DNA of 64,000 nt from Paucimonas lemoignei (GTDB taxonomy: Bacteria > Pseudomonadota > Gammaproteobacteria > Pseudomonadales > Pseudomonadaceae), in contig LS483371.1 of the NCBI GenBank assembly GCA_900475325.1, forward strand, positions 2,418,001-2,482,000, in the 5' to 3' direction. The notes under the pieces are model-generated. The model did no database searches. It worked only from the letters and a program-made list of their open reading frames with translations, and had not been told where the DNA came from. Shown here in pieces: positions 1 to 8,431 of this stretch (its first letter is position 1; every line of letters starts with the position of its first letter). A program made the position numbers and the translations under genes.

Positions 1-1362
1 TGCCACTTCGTCACGGCGGAACAGGGTGTTCTGGAACACCGAGCCGCTGTTGGTGACCGGGCTGATCGCACGCCGTGCATAAGCGATCTGCTGGTCAAAC
101 CCGCCTTCGGAGTAGGTCGCCGACGTGGTGCTGACCCAGTTGTCATTGAAGCGGTGCTCGACTTCGGCGAAGACTTCGCTGCTGTCGCTCTCATGGCGGT
201 TCCAGTCCTGCACCAGGGAGGTGGAGCGGGAAATATCCAGCGCGTTGCCGTTGCTGTAACGCGGCAGCCCGTAAATCGAATAGCCGTTGATGACGTTTTC
301 CTGGTGGCGCAGGCTCAGGCTTACCGTGGTGTCTTCGTTGAGGTCGGCTTCGACGATGCCGTACACCAGCGGTGTGCGGGTATTGCGTTCATCCAGGTAG
401 GAGCCGCTGTCTTCGTAGGCGGTGACCATGCGCCCGCGCACGCTGCCCGAATCATTGAGCTTGCCGCTGGCGTCCAGGTCCATGCGGTAACGGTCCCAGG
501 AACCTGCACTGGCCTGGACTGACAGTTTGTTTTCCAGGGTCGGCCGTTTGCGCACCAGGTTGACGGCGCCGCCAGGCTCGCCGGCACCCACCAGCAAACC
601 GGACGCGCCGCGCAGTACTTCGACGCGGTCGTAAATCGCGGTATCGGGTTTCATCCAGCCGGTGATCTGGTAACCCTGGCCCGGTACGCCGTCAATCAGA
701 AAGCTTTCAGCCAGCAGCGAGAAACCGCGCGAGGTGTACACGTGGCCGCCGAAGTTGCGGTACTGGAAGGTGATCCCCGGCGTTTGCTCCAACACTTTGT
801 CGAGGCTGGTGAGCTTTTTGTCGTCCATCAACTGGCGGGTCACGACGCTGACGGTCTGCGGCGTTTCCCGAAGGCTGAGGTTGAGCTTTGAGGCAGTCGC
901 GCTGATCCCGGTGGTATATGACCCGGTGCCGTCGGTGGTGGTGCCCAGTGTGTTGCTGGCGGCGTTGACGTTGGTAGCGCCCAGGACCATGGCCGAATCG
1001 CCGGAGACCGGGAGTTTTTCCAGCACGACGGTGCGCTCGTCGAGCATTCGCCAGGTAAAGCCACTGCCTTTGAGCAGCATGTCCATGGCCTGGCGCAGGG
1101 TGTATTGACCTTGCAGGGCAGGGGCGCGCATGGCGCCGACATCGGCGGAATTGAAGATCAGCCGCACGTTGGCCTGATCAGCCAGTTGGGTCAGGGCCTG
1201 GTCCAGCGACTGTTCGGCCAGTTGCAGATTCACCTGGGTCGCGACCCCTGCGGCATGCGCCATGAATGACGCCAGAGGCAGGCCACTGCCCACCGTCAGC
1301 ATCAAGGCCAGGGTCAGGGTCTGACCTTTTACAGGAGTGAAAAACGTGGAAGGTGCCTGCAT
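1..1362 (-). CDS. TonB-dependent siderophore receptor with STN signalling domain (3' end cut by window)
   Basis: Outer-membrane receptor that imports a ferric siderophore with TonB energy. The ATG at 1362-1360 opens a frame that stays open for 454 codons to the window edge. A signal peptide occupies about residues 1-45. An STN domain follows at about 48-110, with the typical sequence LDQALTQLADQANVRLIF. The plug domain is at about 145-250 (IDGVPGQGYQITG, then LRGASGLLVGAGEPGGAVN), and then the start of the beta barrel. An STN domain marks receptors that signal through FecR to a FecI sigma factor, and such a pair lies about 1 kb away on the other strand. A Fur-box-like AT-rich site is about 35 bp upstream of the start. 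The ligand cannot be deduced. Confidence 0.93.
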   Translation of the reverse strand, partial: MQAPSTFFTPVKGQTLTLALMLTVGSGLPLASFMAHAAGVATQVNLQLAEQSLDQALTQLADQANVRLIFNSADVGAMRAPALQGQYTLRQAMDMLLKGSGFTWRMLDERTVVLEKLPVSGDSAMVLGATNVNAASNTLGTTTDGTGSYTTGISATASKLNLSLRETPQTVSVVTRQLMDDKKLTSLDKVLEQTPGITFQYRNFGGHVYTSRGFSLLAESFLIDGVPGQGYQITGWMKPDTAIYDRVEVLRGASGLLVGAGEPGGAVNLVRKRPTLENKLSVQASAGSWDRYRMDLDASGKLNDSGSVRGRMVTAYEDSGSYLDERNTRTPLVYGIVEADLNEDTTVSLSLRHQENVINGYSIYGLPRYSNGNALDISRSTSLVQDWNRHESDSSEVFAEVEHRFNDNWVSTTSATYSEGGFDQQIAYARRAISPVTNSGSVFQNTLFRRDEVA

Positions 1363-1394
1363 TTAAATCGTCCGTCTTCGAATGTAGGTGGCGA

Positions 1395-1420
1395 GTCGAC
1401 ATGAGAATTATTCGCGCTCC
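1395..1420 (-). promoter_or_regulatory. Probable Fur box upstream of the TonB receptor
   Basis: On the receptor strand the site reads GCGAATAATTCTCATGT, close to a Fur half-site array (GATAATGATAATCATTATC family). It lies 33-58 bp before the receptor ATG, where it would overlap a promoter. The assignment is by sequence likeness and by the gene's role. Confidence 0.5.
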
Positions 1421-1504
1421 CACCAACGACGAATCACCATCGGCAACCTTGCCATCAAAAGTTGAAATATTTTTGAGTGGGTTGGGATTCGGGCTCTACC
1501 GCAA

Positions 1505-2220
1505 TCTGTAGATACTCTGTTGGGGGAGCCTTAAAACCATGCATATCCAGCAGCGGAGTTGACGCTGATTCACCTTTGCGCCCTTACGGCGCGTCACTTT
1601 TGAAAAGCCGGAATGCCGGCCCAGACGAAAGTAACCAAAGCGCTCCCGCTCCTTTGTCCGGGTCTTCGCCAAGGCTCAGACTTCCCTCGCTCCGGCATTG
1701 CTCCGTGGGCCGCCGCAATGGGCCATCCATGGCCCGGTGCGGCTAACCCGGCATCCATGCCGGGTTGCCCACTACGCAATACCTGCGCTCGGCCGGCCAC
1801 AAGTCGCAATGTGTGTCGCCCATACGTTTTGTGAAAGGCTCCAGAATCAAAAGCAGGGTGTTAGTCAGGAAGGAAATCATTCTGGAAAAATCTGCAAAGC
1901 AGATTTGCTTTTGCTTTTCCTGCCGCGATTTCCCAGACGCCGCAAAATGCGCGTCGGGAGGCTGAGTGGAGGTGCCGTGGGGCGGGTCGCTCGGCATGGA
2001 TGCCGAGCGAGCGCCGTTGGGCCATGGATGGCCCGTCGGCGCGTGCCCGCCCCACGGTGCCGGAGCGAAGGAACCGCCGCGAAGCGGGGGCCGTACGCCA
2101 GCGCAGAGGTTTTGGTTACTTTTGGCACCAAAAGTGACCCGGCCGTCAGGACGGAACCTGACTCAGCAGCGCCCGGATGCTGTTATTGCTACTCGATTCA
2201 AGGCGCAGTGCTTTGATTCG
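1505..2220 (+). repeat. Long extragenic repeat, copy 1 (about 715 bp)
   Basis: Nearly identical to 28864-29564 and, inverted, to 50510-51186. The two ends mirror each other: the left end has GCGTCACTTTTGAAAAG followed by GAAAGTAACCAAAGCG, and the right end has GGTTACTTTTGGCACC followed by AAAAGTGACCCGG. Inside are strong hairpins: GGGCCATCCATGGCCC (1720-1735), AACCCGGCAT/ATGCCGGGTT (1745-1766), AAATCTGC/GCAGATTT (near 1890), GCTCGGCAT/ATGCCGAGC (1989-2008) and GGGCCATGGATGGCCC (2019-2034). The last two are enclosed by CCGTGGGGCGGG (1975-1986) pairing with CCCGCCCCACGG (2046-2057). All six frames give small open frames, but they are not credible genes. It separates the receptor from the fecI-like gene. 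Confidence 0.9.
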
Positions 2221-2252
2221 TCGAAGCTTCAGACACACAAGAAGCTGTCCAA

Positions 2253-2292
2253 GGCTGCGAAAGCGACCTGTCTGAAACACCGCTCTCGCAGC
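2253..2292. repeat. REP-like palindrome (GGCTGCGAA class)
   Basis: GGCTGCGAAAGCG at the left pairs with CGCTCTCGCAGCC at the right around a short loop. The same palindrome class recurs at 29590-29631 and, as a half, at 28796-28834, each time beside a long extragenic repeat. Confidence 0.6.
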
Positions 2293-2336
2293 CCTCTTAA
2301 CCTCGGTCAGCTCCACCGGACCGGTGTGTTTTTAAA

Positions 2337-2365
2337 GATAGTGATGATAACTGTTCTCAATTGAG
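2337..2365 (+). promoter_or_regulatory. Probable Fur box upstream of the FecI-like sigma gene
   Basis: The sequence GATAGTGATGATAACTG followed by TTCTCAATTGAGA resembles overlapping Fur-box hexamers. It ends 36 bp before the chosen start at 2401. This fits iron repression of the sigma/anti-sigma pair, as in known FecIR systems. Confidence 0.55.
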
Positions 2366-2400
2366 ATAGGATGCGCGCCTCAGCCACCGGGGCAGTACGC

Positions 2401-2922
2401 ATGTCCGTTTCACCCAACTCCAATCACTTGCTGACGGTCTTCCAGGAGCATTACGCCGACCTGCTGGCCTTCCTTGCGCGACGCTTGGGGAACGTGGAAA
2501 AGGCTGCGGATGTGGCTCAGGACACTTACGTGCGCCTGGCGGGGCTGTCCGATACCGCGCAGATTCTTGAGCCTCGCGCCTTCGTTTTTCGGGTGGCGGG
2601 CAACCTGGCCATCGACCGATTGCGTCAGGACCAACGCCACTGCGCACGCCAGGCCGATGCCGCCCTGGGAGAAGAAGTCTGCGACCCGATGGCCTCTCCG
2701 GAACGCCTGTTTTTGGCGGCAGAGGCCATTGAAAAACTCGACGAGGCGCTGCATCTGCTGCCCAGCAATGCACGGCTGGCCTTGCTGCTCAACCGTCTGG
2801 AAGGCATGACCCACGCGCAGATCGCCCTGCGCCTCGGGGTCTCGGAAAGCACGGTGGGCAAATACATCGTTCAAGCCATGCGTGGCTGTCGGGATTGGCT
2901 ACGCCAGTCGGAGTGCATTTAG
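2401..2922 (+). CDS. FecI-like ECF sigma factor
   Basis: 173-residue ECF sigma factor expected to direct RNA polymerase to the promoter of a siderophore receptor. Region 2 is visible at about residues 8-75 (AADVAQDTYVRLAG, then RAFVFRVAGNLAIDRLRQ) and region 4 with its helix-turn-helix at about 105-165 (MTHAQIALRLGVSESTVGKY). The frame also has an ATG at 2371, but that codon lies at the edge of the Fur-like site, so 2401 is preferred. The gene is followed after 48 bp by a fecR-like gene, the usual pairing. The likely target is the receptor at 1-1362. Confidence 0.92.
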   Translation: MSVSPNSNHLLTVFQEHYADLLAFLARRLGNVEKAADVAQDTYVRLAGLSDTAQILEPRAFVFRVAGNLAIDRLRQDQRHCARQADAALGEEVCDPMASPERLFLAAEAIEKLDEALHLLPSNARLALLLNRLEGMTHAQIALRLGVSESTVGKYIVQAMRGCRDWLRQSECI

Positions 2923-2970
2923 AATGAGCGTCCTGCACTTTCTTCTGGTTGCTGTACTGAGTCCTTGCCC

Positions 2971-3942
2971 ATGACCGAGCCTGCGAACCCACGAGTGTCC
3001 AACCTTGCGCTGGAAGATGAAGCCATCGAGCAATGGGTGCATCTCACTTCGGGCAACGCCAGTGAGTCGGATAGCGCCGCGTTTGCCCGCTGGCGTAGGC
3101 AGAGCCCGGCTCATGAGGCGGCCGCTGCATTGGCCGAGGAGATGTGGCGGGTCCTGCCGCAAACCAGAACCGCTGCGGTGTTCGTGCCCCCCGCGGTGGC
3201 GAAACGTCGACCTCTGCGCTGGGTGGCCATGGCGGCTGGGCTGGCGGCGCTGGCCGTCACTGGTCTGAGCGACCCCGTGCAGGTGTACTTCGCCGACCAC
3301 TCCACCGCCGTCGGTGAGCGCAAGCTGGTGACCCTCGATGACGGCAGTCAAATCTGGCTGAACAGCGCCACGGCACTGTCGGTGCACTACAGCGCAGGGC
3401 GGCGGGAAATCAGCCTGCTGAAAGGCGAAGCCCTGTTTCAGGTCAGCAAGGATCCGGCGCGGCCGTTTGTGGTTGAGGCTGCCGGTGGCAGTGTTCAGGC
3501 GGTTGGCACCCGCTTTGATGTGGACCGCCAGAGCCAGCGCGTGCGGGTCGGGGTGACCGAGGGCGAGGTCAAGGTGTCTTCGGCGGGGCAGGCCGTGCCT
3601 CTGAAGTTCGCTCAGCAACTGGAATTCGAGAATGGCTCAGCACCCTCGGCTACTCATGCGCTGGACATCAACACCGCCGCCGCCTGGCAACGTGGCAAGC
3701 TGATTTTCAATCGCCGACCGCTGTCTGAGGTGTTCGCCGATATCGAACGCTACATGCCTGGCTCACTGGTGGTCGCGGGTCGCTTGCCGGACACACCGGT
3801 CAGCGGCGTCTTCAACCTCGATGATGTGCCGGGCATGCTCAACGTTCTGTCCCGCACCCAGCCGGTGCGCATCTATCAACTGCCCTGGCTGACCGTGGTG
3901 ATGAATGCCCGGTCGACAGATCAGGTGGCGCCGGGTGGTTGA
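2971..3942 (+). CDS. FecR-like anti-sigma/signal-transducing protein
   Basis: 323-residue inner-membrane regulator that passes the receptor's signal to the sigma factor. The N-terminal cytoplasmic part (residues 1-80) has the FecR N-terminal pattern: AIEQWVHLTSG, then AFARWRRQSPAHEAA. A single membrane segment is at about 88-106 (WVAMAAGLAALAVTG). The FecR domain follows at about 115-210 (LDDGSQIWLNSATALSV, GEALFQVSKDPARPFVV, VGTRFDV) and a C-terminal STN-like region ends the protein. An in-frame TTG lies two codons upstream, but the ATG at 2971 is preferred. The gene probably forms an operon with the sigma gene. Confidence 0.92.
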   Translation: MTEPANPRVSNLALEDEAIEQWVHLTSGNASESDSAAFARWRRQSPAHEAAAALAEEMWRVLPQTRTAAVFVPPAVAKRRPLRWVAMAAGLAALAVTGLSDPVQVYFADHSTAVGERKLVTLDDGSQIWLNSATALSVHYSAGRREISLLKGEALFQVSKDPARPFVVEAAGGSVQAVGTRFDVDRQSQRVRVGVTEGEVKVSSAGQAVPLKFAQQLEFENGSAPSATHALDINTAAAWQRGKLIFNRRPLSEVFADIERYMPGSLVVAGRLPDTPVSGVFNLDDVPGMLNVLSRTQPVRIYQLPWLTVVMNARSTDQVAPGG

Positions 3943-4065
3943 GGCCTGTTTCCAGGCCAAGGCAGTAATCAGCAGGCACGCCACGGACTTGCAGGCATTG
4001 TCGGGGTTACGACGGCTCTTTCTGACACGCCTCGCCCGAGCCAACACTGTGCACACCAGAGAAGA

Positions 4066-4602
4066 ATGACGATGCCTCTCACCACCCATCGACTGCTGCT
4101 CAGGCCGCCCACCGAACAGGATCTGCCCAGTCTGTTTGCGATTTACGGGGATCCCGGCACCCATCTGTTCAATCCCGCCGGGCCATTGCAGGACATCGCT
4201 CAAGCCCGGGAACTGCTGGATACCTGGCTGCAGCACTGGAGCGCCAAAGGTTATGGCCAGTGGGTAATCGCGACGCGCGAGGCCCCGCAGGACATCATCG
4301 GCTTTGGCGGCCTTGATGCACGTCGCTATCTGGACATCGAGCGCGTGAATCTGGGCTATCGATTCGCCGTGTCGGCCTGGGGCAAGGGGTACGCCACAGA
4401 ACTCAGCGAAGCTGCCCTGGAATATGGGTTTGGCGAGTTGCGCCTGGGGGAAATATTTGCTCTGGTGCGGCCCGATCACGGCGCCTCGATCAAGGTACTG
4501 GAAAAAGCCGGTCTGCTGCACGTGGACGTTCTGCACGATGTTCCCGGCCAGCCACCCAGCCTGGTGTTCAAAGCCAGCCGTCCAGATGCCTTGCCTGCCT
4601 GA
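4066..4602 (+). CDS. GNAT N-acetyltransferase, RimJ/RimL type
   Basis: 178-residue acetyltransferase that transfers acetyl from acetyl-CoA to an amine; the substrate is unknown. The N-terminus TTHRLLLRPPTEQDLPSLF and the core GFGGLDARR and WGKGYATELSEAALEYGF, with GASIKVLEKAGL near the end, follow the RimJ/RimL subfamily, which includes ribosomal-protein and antibiotic-type acetyltransferases. A second ATG lies two codons downstream (4072). The gene stands alone: 123 bp follow fecR and 138 bp precede the polyamine-binding protein. Confidence 0.85.
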   Translation: MTMPLTTHRLLLRPPTEQDLPSLFAIYGDPGTHLFNPAGPLQDIAQARELLDTWLQHWSAKGYGQWVIATREAPQDIIGFGGLDARRYLDIERVNLGYRFAVSAWGKGYATELSEAALEYGFGELRLGEIFALVRPDHGASIKVLEKAGLLHVDVLHDVPGQPPSLVFKASRPDALPA

Positions 4603-4740
4603 GAGACGTCGGACCCCTGTGCCAAACCCCTGGGCCCCAGGGTGGAGGGGTTAGCCAACCCCAGGTCAATCGGTTAGCATCGTTGCCGACCGCACCGCTT
4701 GACTGCTGAATCGAGCGCCCCACCGAGCAAGGACTTCACC

Positions 4741-5820
4741 ATGATCCGTACCGCCTTCCTTCCGCTCATGTTGGTTGCATCGATGAGTCAGGCCGCGCAG
4801 ACCGTGAAGATCTATAACTGGTCGGATTATTTCGCACCGGACACACTGGCCAATTTCCAGAAAAACACCGGTATTTCGGCCACCTACGACACCTACGACA
4901 GCAACCCGGTGCTCGACGAAAAGCTCAAGGCCCGGCGTTCGGGCTACGACATTGTGGTGCCGTCCAGTCATTTCGTGGCCCGGCAAGTGCTGCGCGGCGA
5001 CTTGAAGAAGCTCGACAGAAGCCAGTTGCCTAACTGGAAAAACCTCAATCCGGTGCTGCTGCAGACGCTGGCTTCGGCCGATCCTGGTAACGAGCACGCG
5101 TTCCCTTACCTGTGGGGCACTACGGGTATCGGCTACAACGCCGCCAAGGTCAAAGCGATACTGGGCAAGGACGCGGAGCTCGATTCCTGGGACTTGATCC
5201 TCAAGCCGGAAAACATCAAGAAGCTGGCGCAATGCGGCGTGGCGGTGCTCGACAGCGCACCGGATCTGCTGCCCATTGCCCTGAACTACCTGGGCCTGTC
5301 ACCCAACAGCACCGAGCCGCAGGACTACGCCAGGGCCAAAGCCACGCTGCAGGCGATTAAACCCTATGTCAGCAGTTTCAACTCCAATGACTACGGCTCC
5401 GATCTGGCCAGTGGCAAGATTTGCGTGGCGGTGGGTTATTCGGGCGACATCATGCTCGCGCAGCACAAGGCGCAGGAGGCCGGCAAGGGCGTGGTCATCC
5501 GCTACATCGCCCCCAGGGAAGGCGCGCCGATCTGGTTCGACATGGTCGCCATCCCGGTCGATGCCCCGGATGAAAAGGCGGCCTATGCCTTCATGAACTA
5601 CCTGCTGGACCCGAAAGTGATCAGCGGGATTTCCAACTACCTGCATTACCCCAACGGCAATGAAAAGTCAGAAGGGCTGGTGGACGCCTCGGTCCATAAC
5701 GACATCGGTATCTACCCCGATGCCGACACGCTCAGCACCCTGTTCCCGCAAACCGAGATACCGGCCGAGATCGAAGCGCTGCGGCTTCGGGTGTGGACAG
5801 AGGTGAAGGTCGGGCAATAA
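4741..5820 (+). CDS. Periplasmic polyamine-binding protein, PotF/SpuD family
   Basis: 359-residue substrate-binding protein of the putrescine/spermidine ABC importers. The signal peptide is residues 1-19 (MIRTAFLPLMLVASMSQAA). The mature part starts with the family signature KIYNWSDYFAPDTLANF and continues with YDSNPVLDEKL and GYDIVVPSSHFV. The C-terminal lobe has NYLHYPNGN. AAGGA 8 bp before the ATG at 4741 supports this start over an upstream in-frame ATG at 4699. No permease or ATPase gene is adjacent, so it either borrows the components of another locus or acts as a sensor. Confidence 0.9.
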   Translation: MIRTAFLPLMLVASMSQAAQTVKIYNWSDYFAPDTLANFQKNTGISATYDTYDSNPVLDEKLKARRSGYDIVVPSSHFVARQVLRGDLKKLDRSQLPNWKNLNPVLLQTLASADPGNEHAFPYLWGTTGIGYNAAKVKAILGKDAELDSWDLILKPENIKKLAQCGVAVLDSAPDLLPIALNYLGLSPNSTEPQDYARAKATLQAIKPYVSSFNSNDYGSDLASGKICVAVGYSGDIMLAQHKAQEAGKGVVIRYIAPREGAPIWFDMVAIPVDAPDEKAAYAFMNYLLDPKVISGISNYLHYPNGNEKSEGLVDASVHNDIGIYPDADTLSTLFPQTEIPAEIEALRLRVWTEVKVGQ

Positions 5821-5845
5821 TCGCGTCCTTGGGCGACCGGGGTGG

Positions 5846-5931
5846 CGCGCCACCTTGCTCGCGAAAGCGGTCTGTCTGAATAGAAAATGCTGTGAATCTA
5901 CTGGCCTCTTCGCAAGCAAGCTTGCTCCCAG
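5846..5931. repeat. REP pair between convergent genes
   Basis: Two inverted half elements, CTTGCTCGCGAAAGCGG and CTCTTCGCAAGCAAGCTTGC, are separated by an AT-richer spacer. This is the layout of a Pseudomonas REP doublet. It lies between the convergent polyamine-binding protein and the metal sensor kinase. Confidence 0.7.
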
Positions 5932-5987
5932 GTACATCACGTGCAAGTTCCGCCCTGTAGCCTTCTCCGAGCCACTGGGTCAGAGGG

Positions 5988-7397
5988 TCATCTATCTTTA
6001 ATCGCTGGAAAAAGCAGGCTGAACGTCGTGGTCTGCCCCCGCTGGCTTTCCACCAGAACCTGGCCCTGATGCACGCTCATGATCGAACGAACGATCGCCA
6101 GGCCCAGGCCTGTACCGCCCTGTTGCCGGGAGCGGCTGGCATGGACCCGGTAGAAGCGATCAAACAGCCGAGGCAGGTGTTCGGCTTCGATGCCTTCACC
6201 CTCGTTGCTCACCGCCAACGTTACTGCGTCGGGGCGGCTGTCGAGGTTGATCGTGATGGTGGTGCCCGGTAAGCCATGGCGGATGGCATTGGAGAGCAGG
6301 TTGGAGATCGCCCGCTGGATCATCAGCCGGTCACCGCGCACATAGGCGCTTCCGCGACGGTGCACTTGCAGGTTTTTCTCTTCGGCTGACGAGGCAAACA
6401 GTTCGGCGACTTTCGCCGCCTCTTCAGCAAGATCAATGTCACTGAACGCAAGCGGTACCGACGGCTGGCTCACGCTGGCCAGAAACAGCATCTGCGAGAC
6501 CATCAGCGACAAGCGCTCCAGCTCTTCCGTGCAGGATTCCAGGACTTTTTTGTACACCTCGGGCGGTCGTGGTCGTGACAGCGTGACTTGAGCCTTGCCC
6601 ATCAGGTTGTTCATGGGCGAGCGCAACTCGTGTGCCAGATCGTCGGAGAACTGCGCCAGTTGCTGAACGTCACCGTCGAGCCTTTGCAGCATGAAATTCA
6701 CGGCATGAGCCACGTCAAGCAGCTCTTCCGGCAGACCCGCCACGGGCATGCGGTGGGAGAGGTCCCTGGCGGAAATTCGCTCAGCCACCCGGCGTAATGA
6801 GCGCAGGGGGCGCAACCCGCTGTGCACGATCCACCAGGCGCATCCGCCGATCAGCATGAGGATGAATGGCAAGGCGATCATGGTGGATTTGACGTAGTCA
6901 TTGAGCAGCGTGGCATCGCTTTTTCGATCCAGCGCAAGCAGCAATAGGATGTGCTGGTCATTCTTGAGCCGAATCGGTCGGGAGGCGATCAGCACCTCGT
7001 AACCTTGTGCGGATGTGGAGGTGCGAAAGTCAGTGATCCCGTCCATGGGCGGCGAACCAGGCTGCGCGAGGTGCTGCTCGGGAGACTCGTCATTGCCAAG
7101 GTGGAGCAGGCGTTTTGCAGGTGAGGCTTCGTCATAAATCGTCAGGGAGAAATCGTCATGGCCGATGATCTGATCACGCAGGTTATGGGGCTGCAGCACG
7201 ATGTCTGCCACTGAAAACGAACCCTCGGCCAGGCTGTGTTCGATCTGGCCCAGCTTGTCACTGAGACCGTTCTGAGCGCGCAGGTCCAGTTGGCGGGCGA
7301 TGGAGGCATAGGCGAAAGCCGCCATCAGCAGTACCAGCACGGCGCTCATGGCCGTGACCGCCAGGCCCAGCTGCATGGACAGGCGGGTCGGCTTCAT
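5988..7397 (-). CDS. Heavy-metal sensor histidine kinase (CusS/CopS/CzcS type)
   Basis: 469-residue inner-membrane kinase that senses periplasmic metal and phosphorylates the partner regulator at 7394-8068. There are two membrane segments (about residues 12-32 and 168-190) flanking a periplasmic domain. A HAMP domain follows (about 190-245). The HisKA box FSDDLAHELRSPMNNL contains the phospho-accepting His256, and the HATPase domain has NLLSNAIRHG, LFDRFYR and GGTGLGLAIVRSIM. The ATG at 7397 overlaps the regulator's stop codon by 4 bp, showing translational coupling. A longer open frame runs back to 7517 but lies inside the regulator gene. The metal is not certain; the divergent czcCBA operon suggests Co/Zn/Cd. 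Confidence 0.93.
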   Translation of the reverse strand: MKPTRLSMQLGLAVTAMSAVLVLLMAAFAYASIARQLDLRAQNGLSDKLGQIEHSLAEGSFSVADIVLQPHNLRDQIIGHDDFSLTIYDEASPAKRLLHLGNDESPEQHLAQPGSPPMDGITDFRTSTSAQGYEVLIASRPIRLKNDQHILLLLALDRKSDATLLNDYVKSTMIALPFILMLIGGCAWWIVHSGLRPLRSLRRVAERISARDLSHRMPVAGLPEELLDVAHAVNFMLQRLDGDVQQLAQFSDDLAHELRSPMNNLMGKAQVTLSRPRPPEVYKKVLESCTEELERLSLMVSQMLFLASVSQPSVPLAFSDIDLAEEAAKVAELFASSAEEKNLQVHRRGSAYVRGDRLMIQRAISNLLSNAIRHGLPGTTITINLDSRPDAVTLAVSNEGEGIEAEHLPRLFDRFYRVHASRSRQQGGTGLGLAIVRSIMSVHQGQVLVESQRGQTTTFSLLFPAIKDR

Positions 7398-8068
7398 TCG
7401 CGGCCTTCCAGCACATAGCCGACGCCGCGCAGGGTGTGGATCAGCTTGTGCTCGAAGGGATCGTCGATCTTGGCCCGCAAACGCCGTATCGAGACTTCGA
7501 CCACATTGGTGTCGCAATCAAAATTCATGTCCCACACCAGTGAGATGATCTGCGTGCGCGACATCACCTCACCGCTGTGCTTCATCAGCAGGTGGAGCAG
7601 GGCAAATTCCTTGGTGGTCAGGTCGATTCGCTGGGTGCCGCGAAAGGCGCGGTGGCGACCCTGATCCAGTTCAAGATCCGCCACCTTCAGCACCTGGGGC
7701 AGGCCCGGTTGCTCGCTGCGCCGCATCAGGGTGCGCACCCGGGCCAGCAGTTCCGGAAACTCGAAAGGTTTGACCAGGTAATCATCGGCACCCATTTCCA
7801 GGCCCCTGACTTTCTCGTCCAGGCGGCCGCGTGCGGTGACCATCATGACTCGGGTATTGGCCGTCTTGCGCAGCCGCGCCAGCACTTCCCAGCCATCCAT
7901 TTCGGGCAGGTTGACGTCAAGTATCACCACGTCATAAGTCTGTTGCTGCGCGAGGTAGAGGCCGTCCAGTCCGGTCATGGCGATATCCACGACATAGCCA
8001 CTTTCCGTCAAACCCTGGTGCATGTAATCGGCGGTTTTGGGCTCGTCCTCTACAACAAGGATGCGCAT
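7394..8068 (-). CDS. Heavy-metal response regulator, OmpR family (CzcR/CopR/CusR type)
   Basis: 224-residue DNA-binding response regulator. The receiver domain starts with MRILVVEDEPKTADYM and the phosphorylated residue is Asp51 in YDVVILDVNLPEMDG. The OmpR winged helix occupies about residues 125-222 (RIDLTTKEFALLHLLM, ending TLRGVGYVLEGRE). AGGA stands 8 bp before the ATG at 8068, so the long upstream extension to 8368 is not used. It is cotranscribed with the kinase and divergent from czcCBA, which it probably activates when metal is present. Confidence 0.94.
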   Translation of the reverse strand: MRILVVEDEPKTADYMHQGLTESGYVVDIAMTGLDGLYLAQQQTYDVVILDVNLPEMDGWEVLARLRKTANTRVMMVTARGRLDEKVRGLEMGADDYLVKPFEFPELLARVRTLMRRSEQPGLPQVLKVADLELDQGRHRAFRGTQRIDLTTKEFALLHLLMKHSGEVMSRTQIISLVWDMNFDCDTNVVEVSIRRLRAKIDDPFEHKLIHTLRGVGYVLEGRE

Positions 8069-8431
8069 GTCAGATGTCCTGTTTGTGGGGTGAACAACAC
8101 AGTGGGCAGGTGTTTTTTTACGGGCTTGCTGCCGAGCATTGATCAGCCATCGGGGCTCAGTGCTCACACAGTGCAGGGCGACTCTGCAGCCTGTAGTCGC
8201 TTCAGGGTCAAGCTCGAGATCGCGACGCGGCGGCATTCTAAGGGACAAACCGGCAGCGGTTGCGCAGATAACAGAATTGTAATTTCGCCGCCACCTCCTC
8301 GATAACTTGCATTGCCTAAAGTCGGCGCACTCAACGCCCGCCACAGCGCGGCTGTTGTGACTATTCACTGTTGTACGAGTGATGTATGCGACTGAAAAAG
8401 TGCGTGGAGAAGTGCATGAAGAGGTGTGAAC
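8069..8431. promoter_or_regulatory. Divergent promoter region between the metal regulator and czcCBA
   Basis: 363 bp with no credible gene. The AT-rich stretch AACAGAATTGTAATTTC (about 8272-8288) is the most likely regulator-binding or promoter core: on the other strand it reads ATTACAATTCTGTTATC, a loose inverted TTACA/TGTTA. I cannot assign the regulator's box with confidence. Confidence 0.35.

Noticed and set aside
1477..2364. Several overlapping open frames of 60-170 codons on both strands
   Set aside because: They lie in the long extragenic repeat, recur in every copy only because the DNA is nearly identical, overlap one another in all frames and lack ribosome binding sites.
3946..3962. 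GGCCTG/CAGGCC hairpin after fecR as a terminator
   Set aside because: Short stem and no T run follows; not strong enough to call.
8069..8368. N-terminal extension of the metal response regulator
   Set aside because: The receiver begins with MRILVVEDE at 8068 with a good ribosome binding site; the extension has no domain and lies in the divergent promoter.
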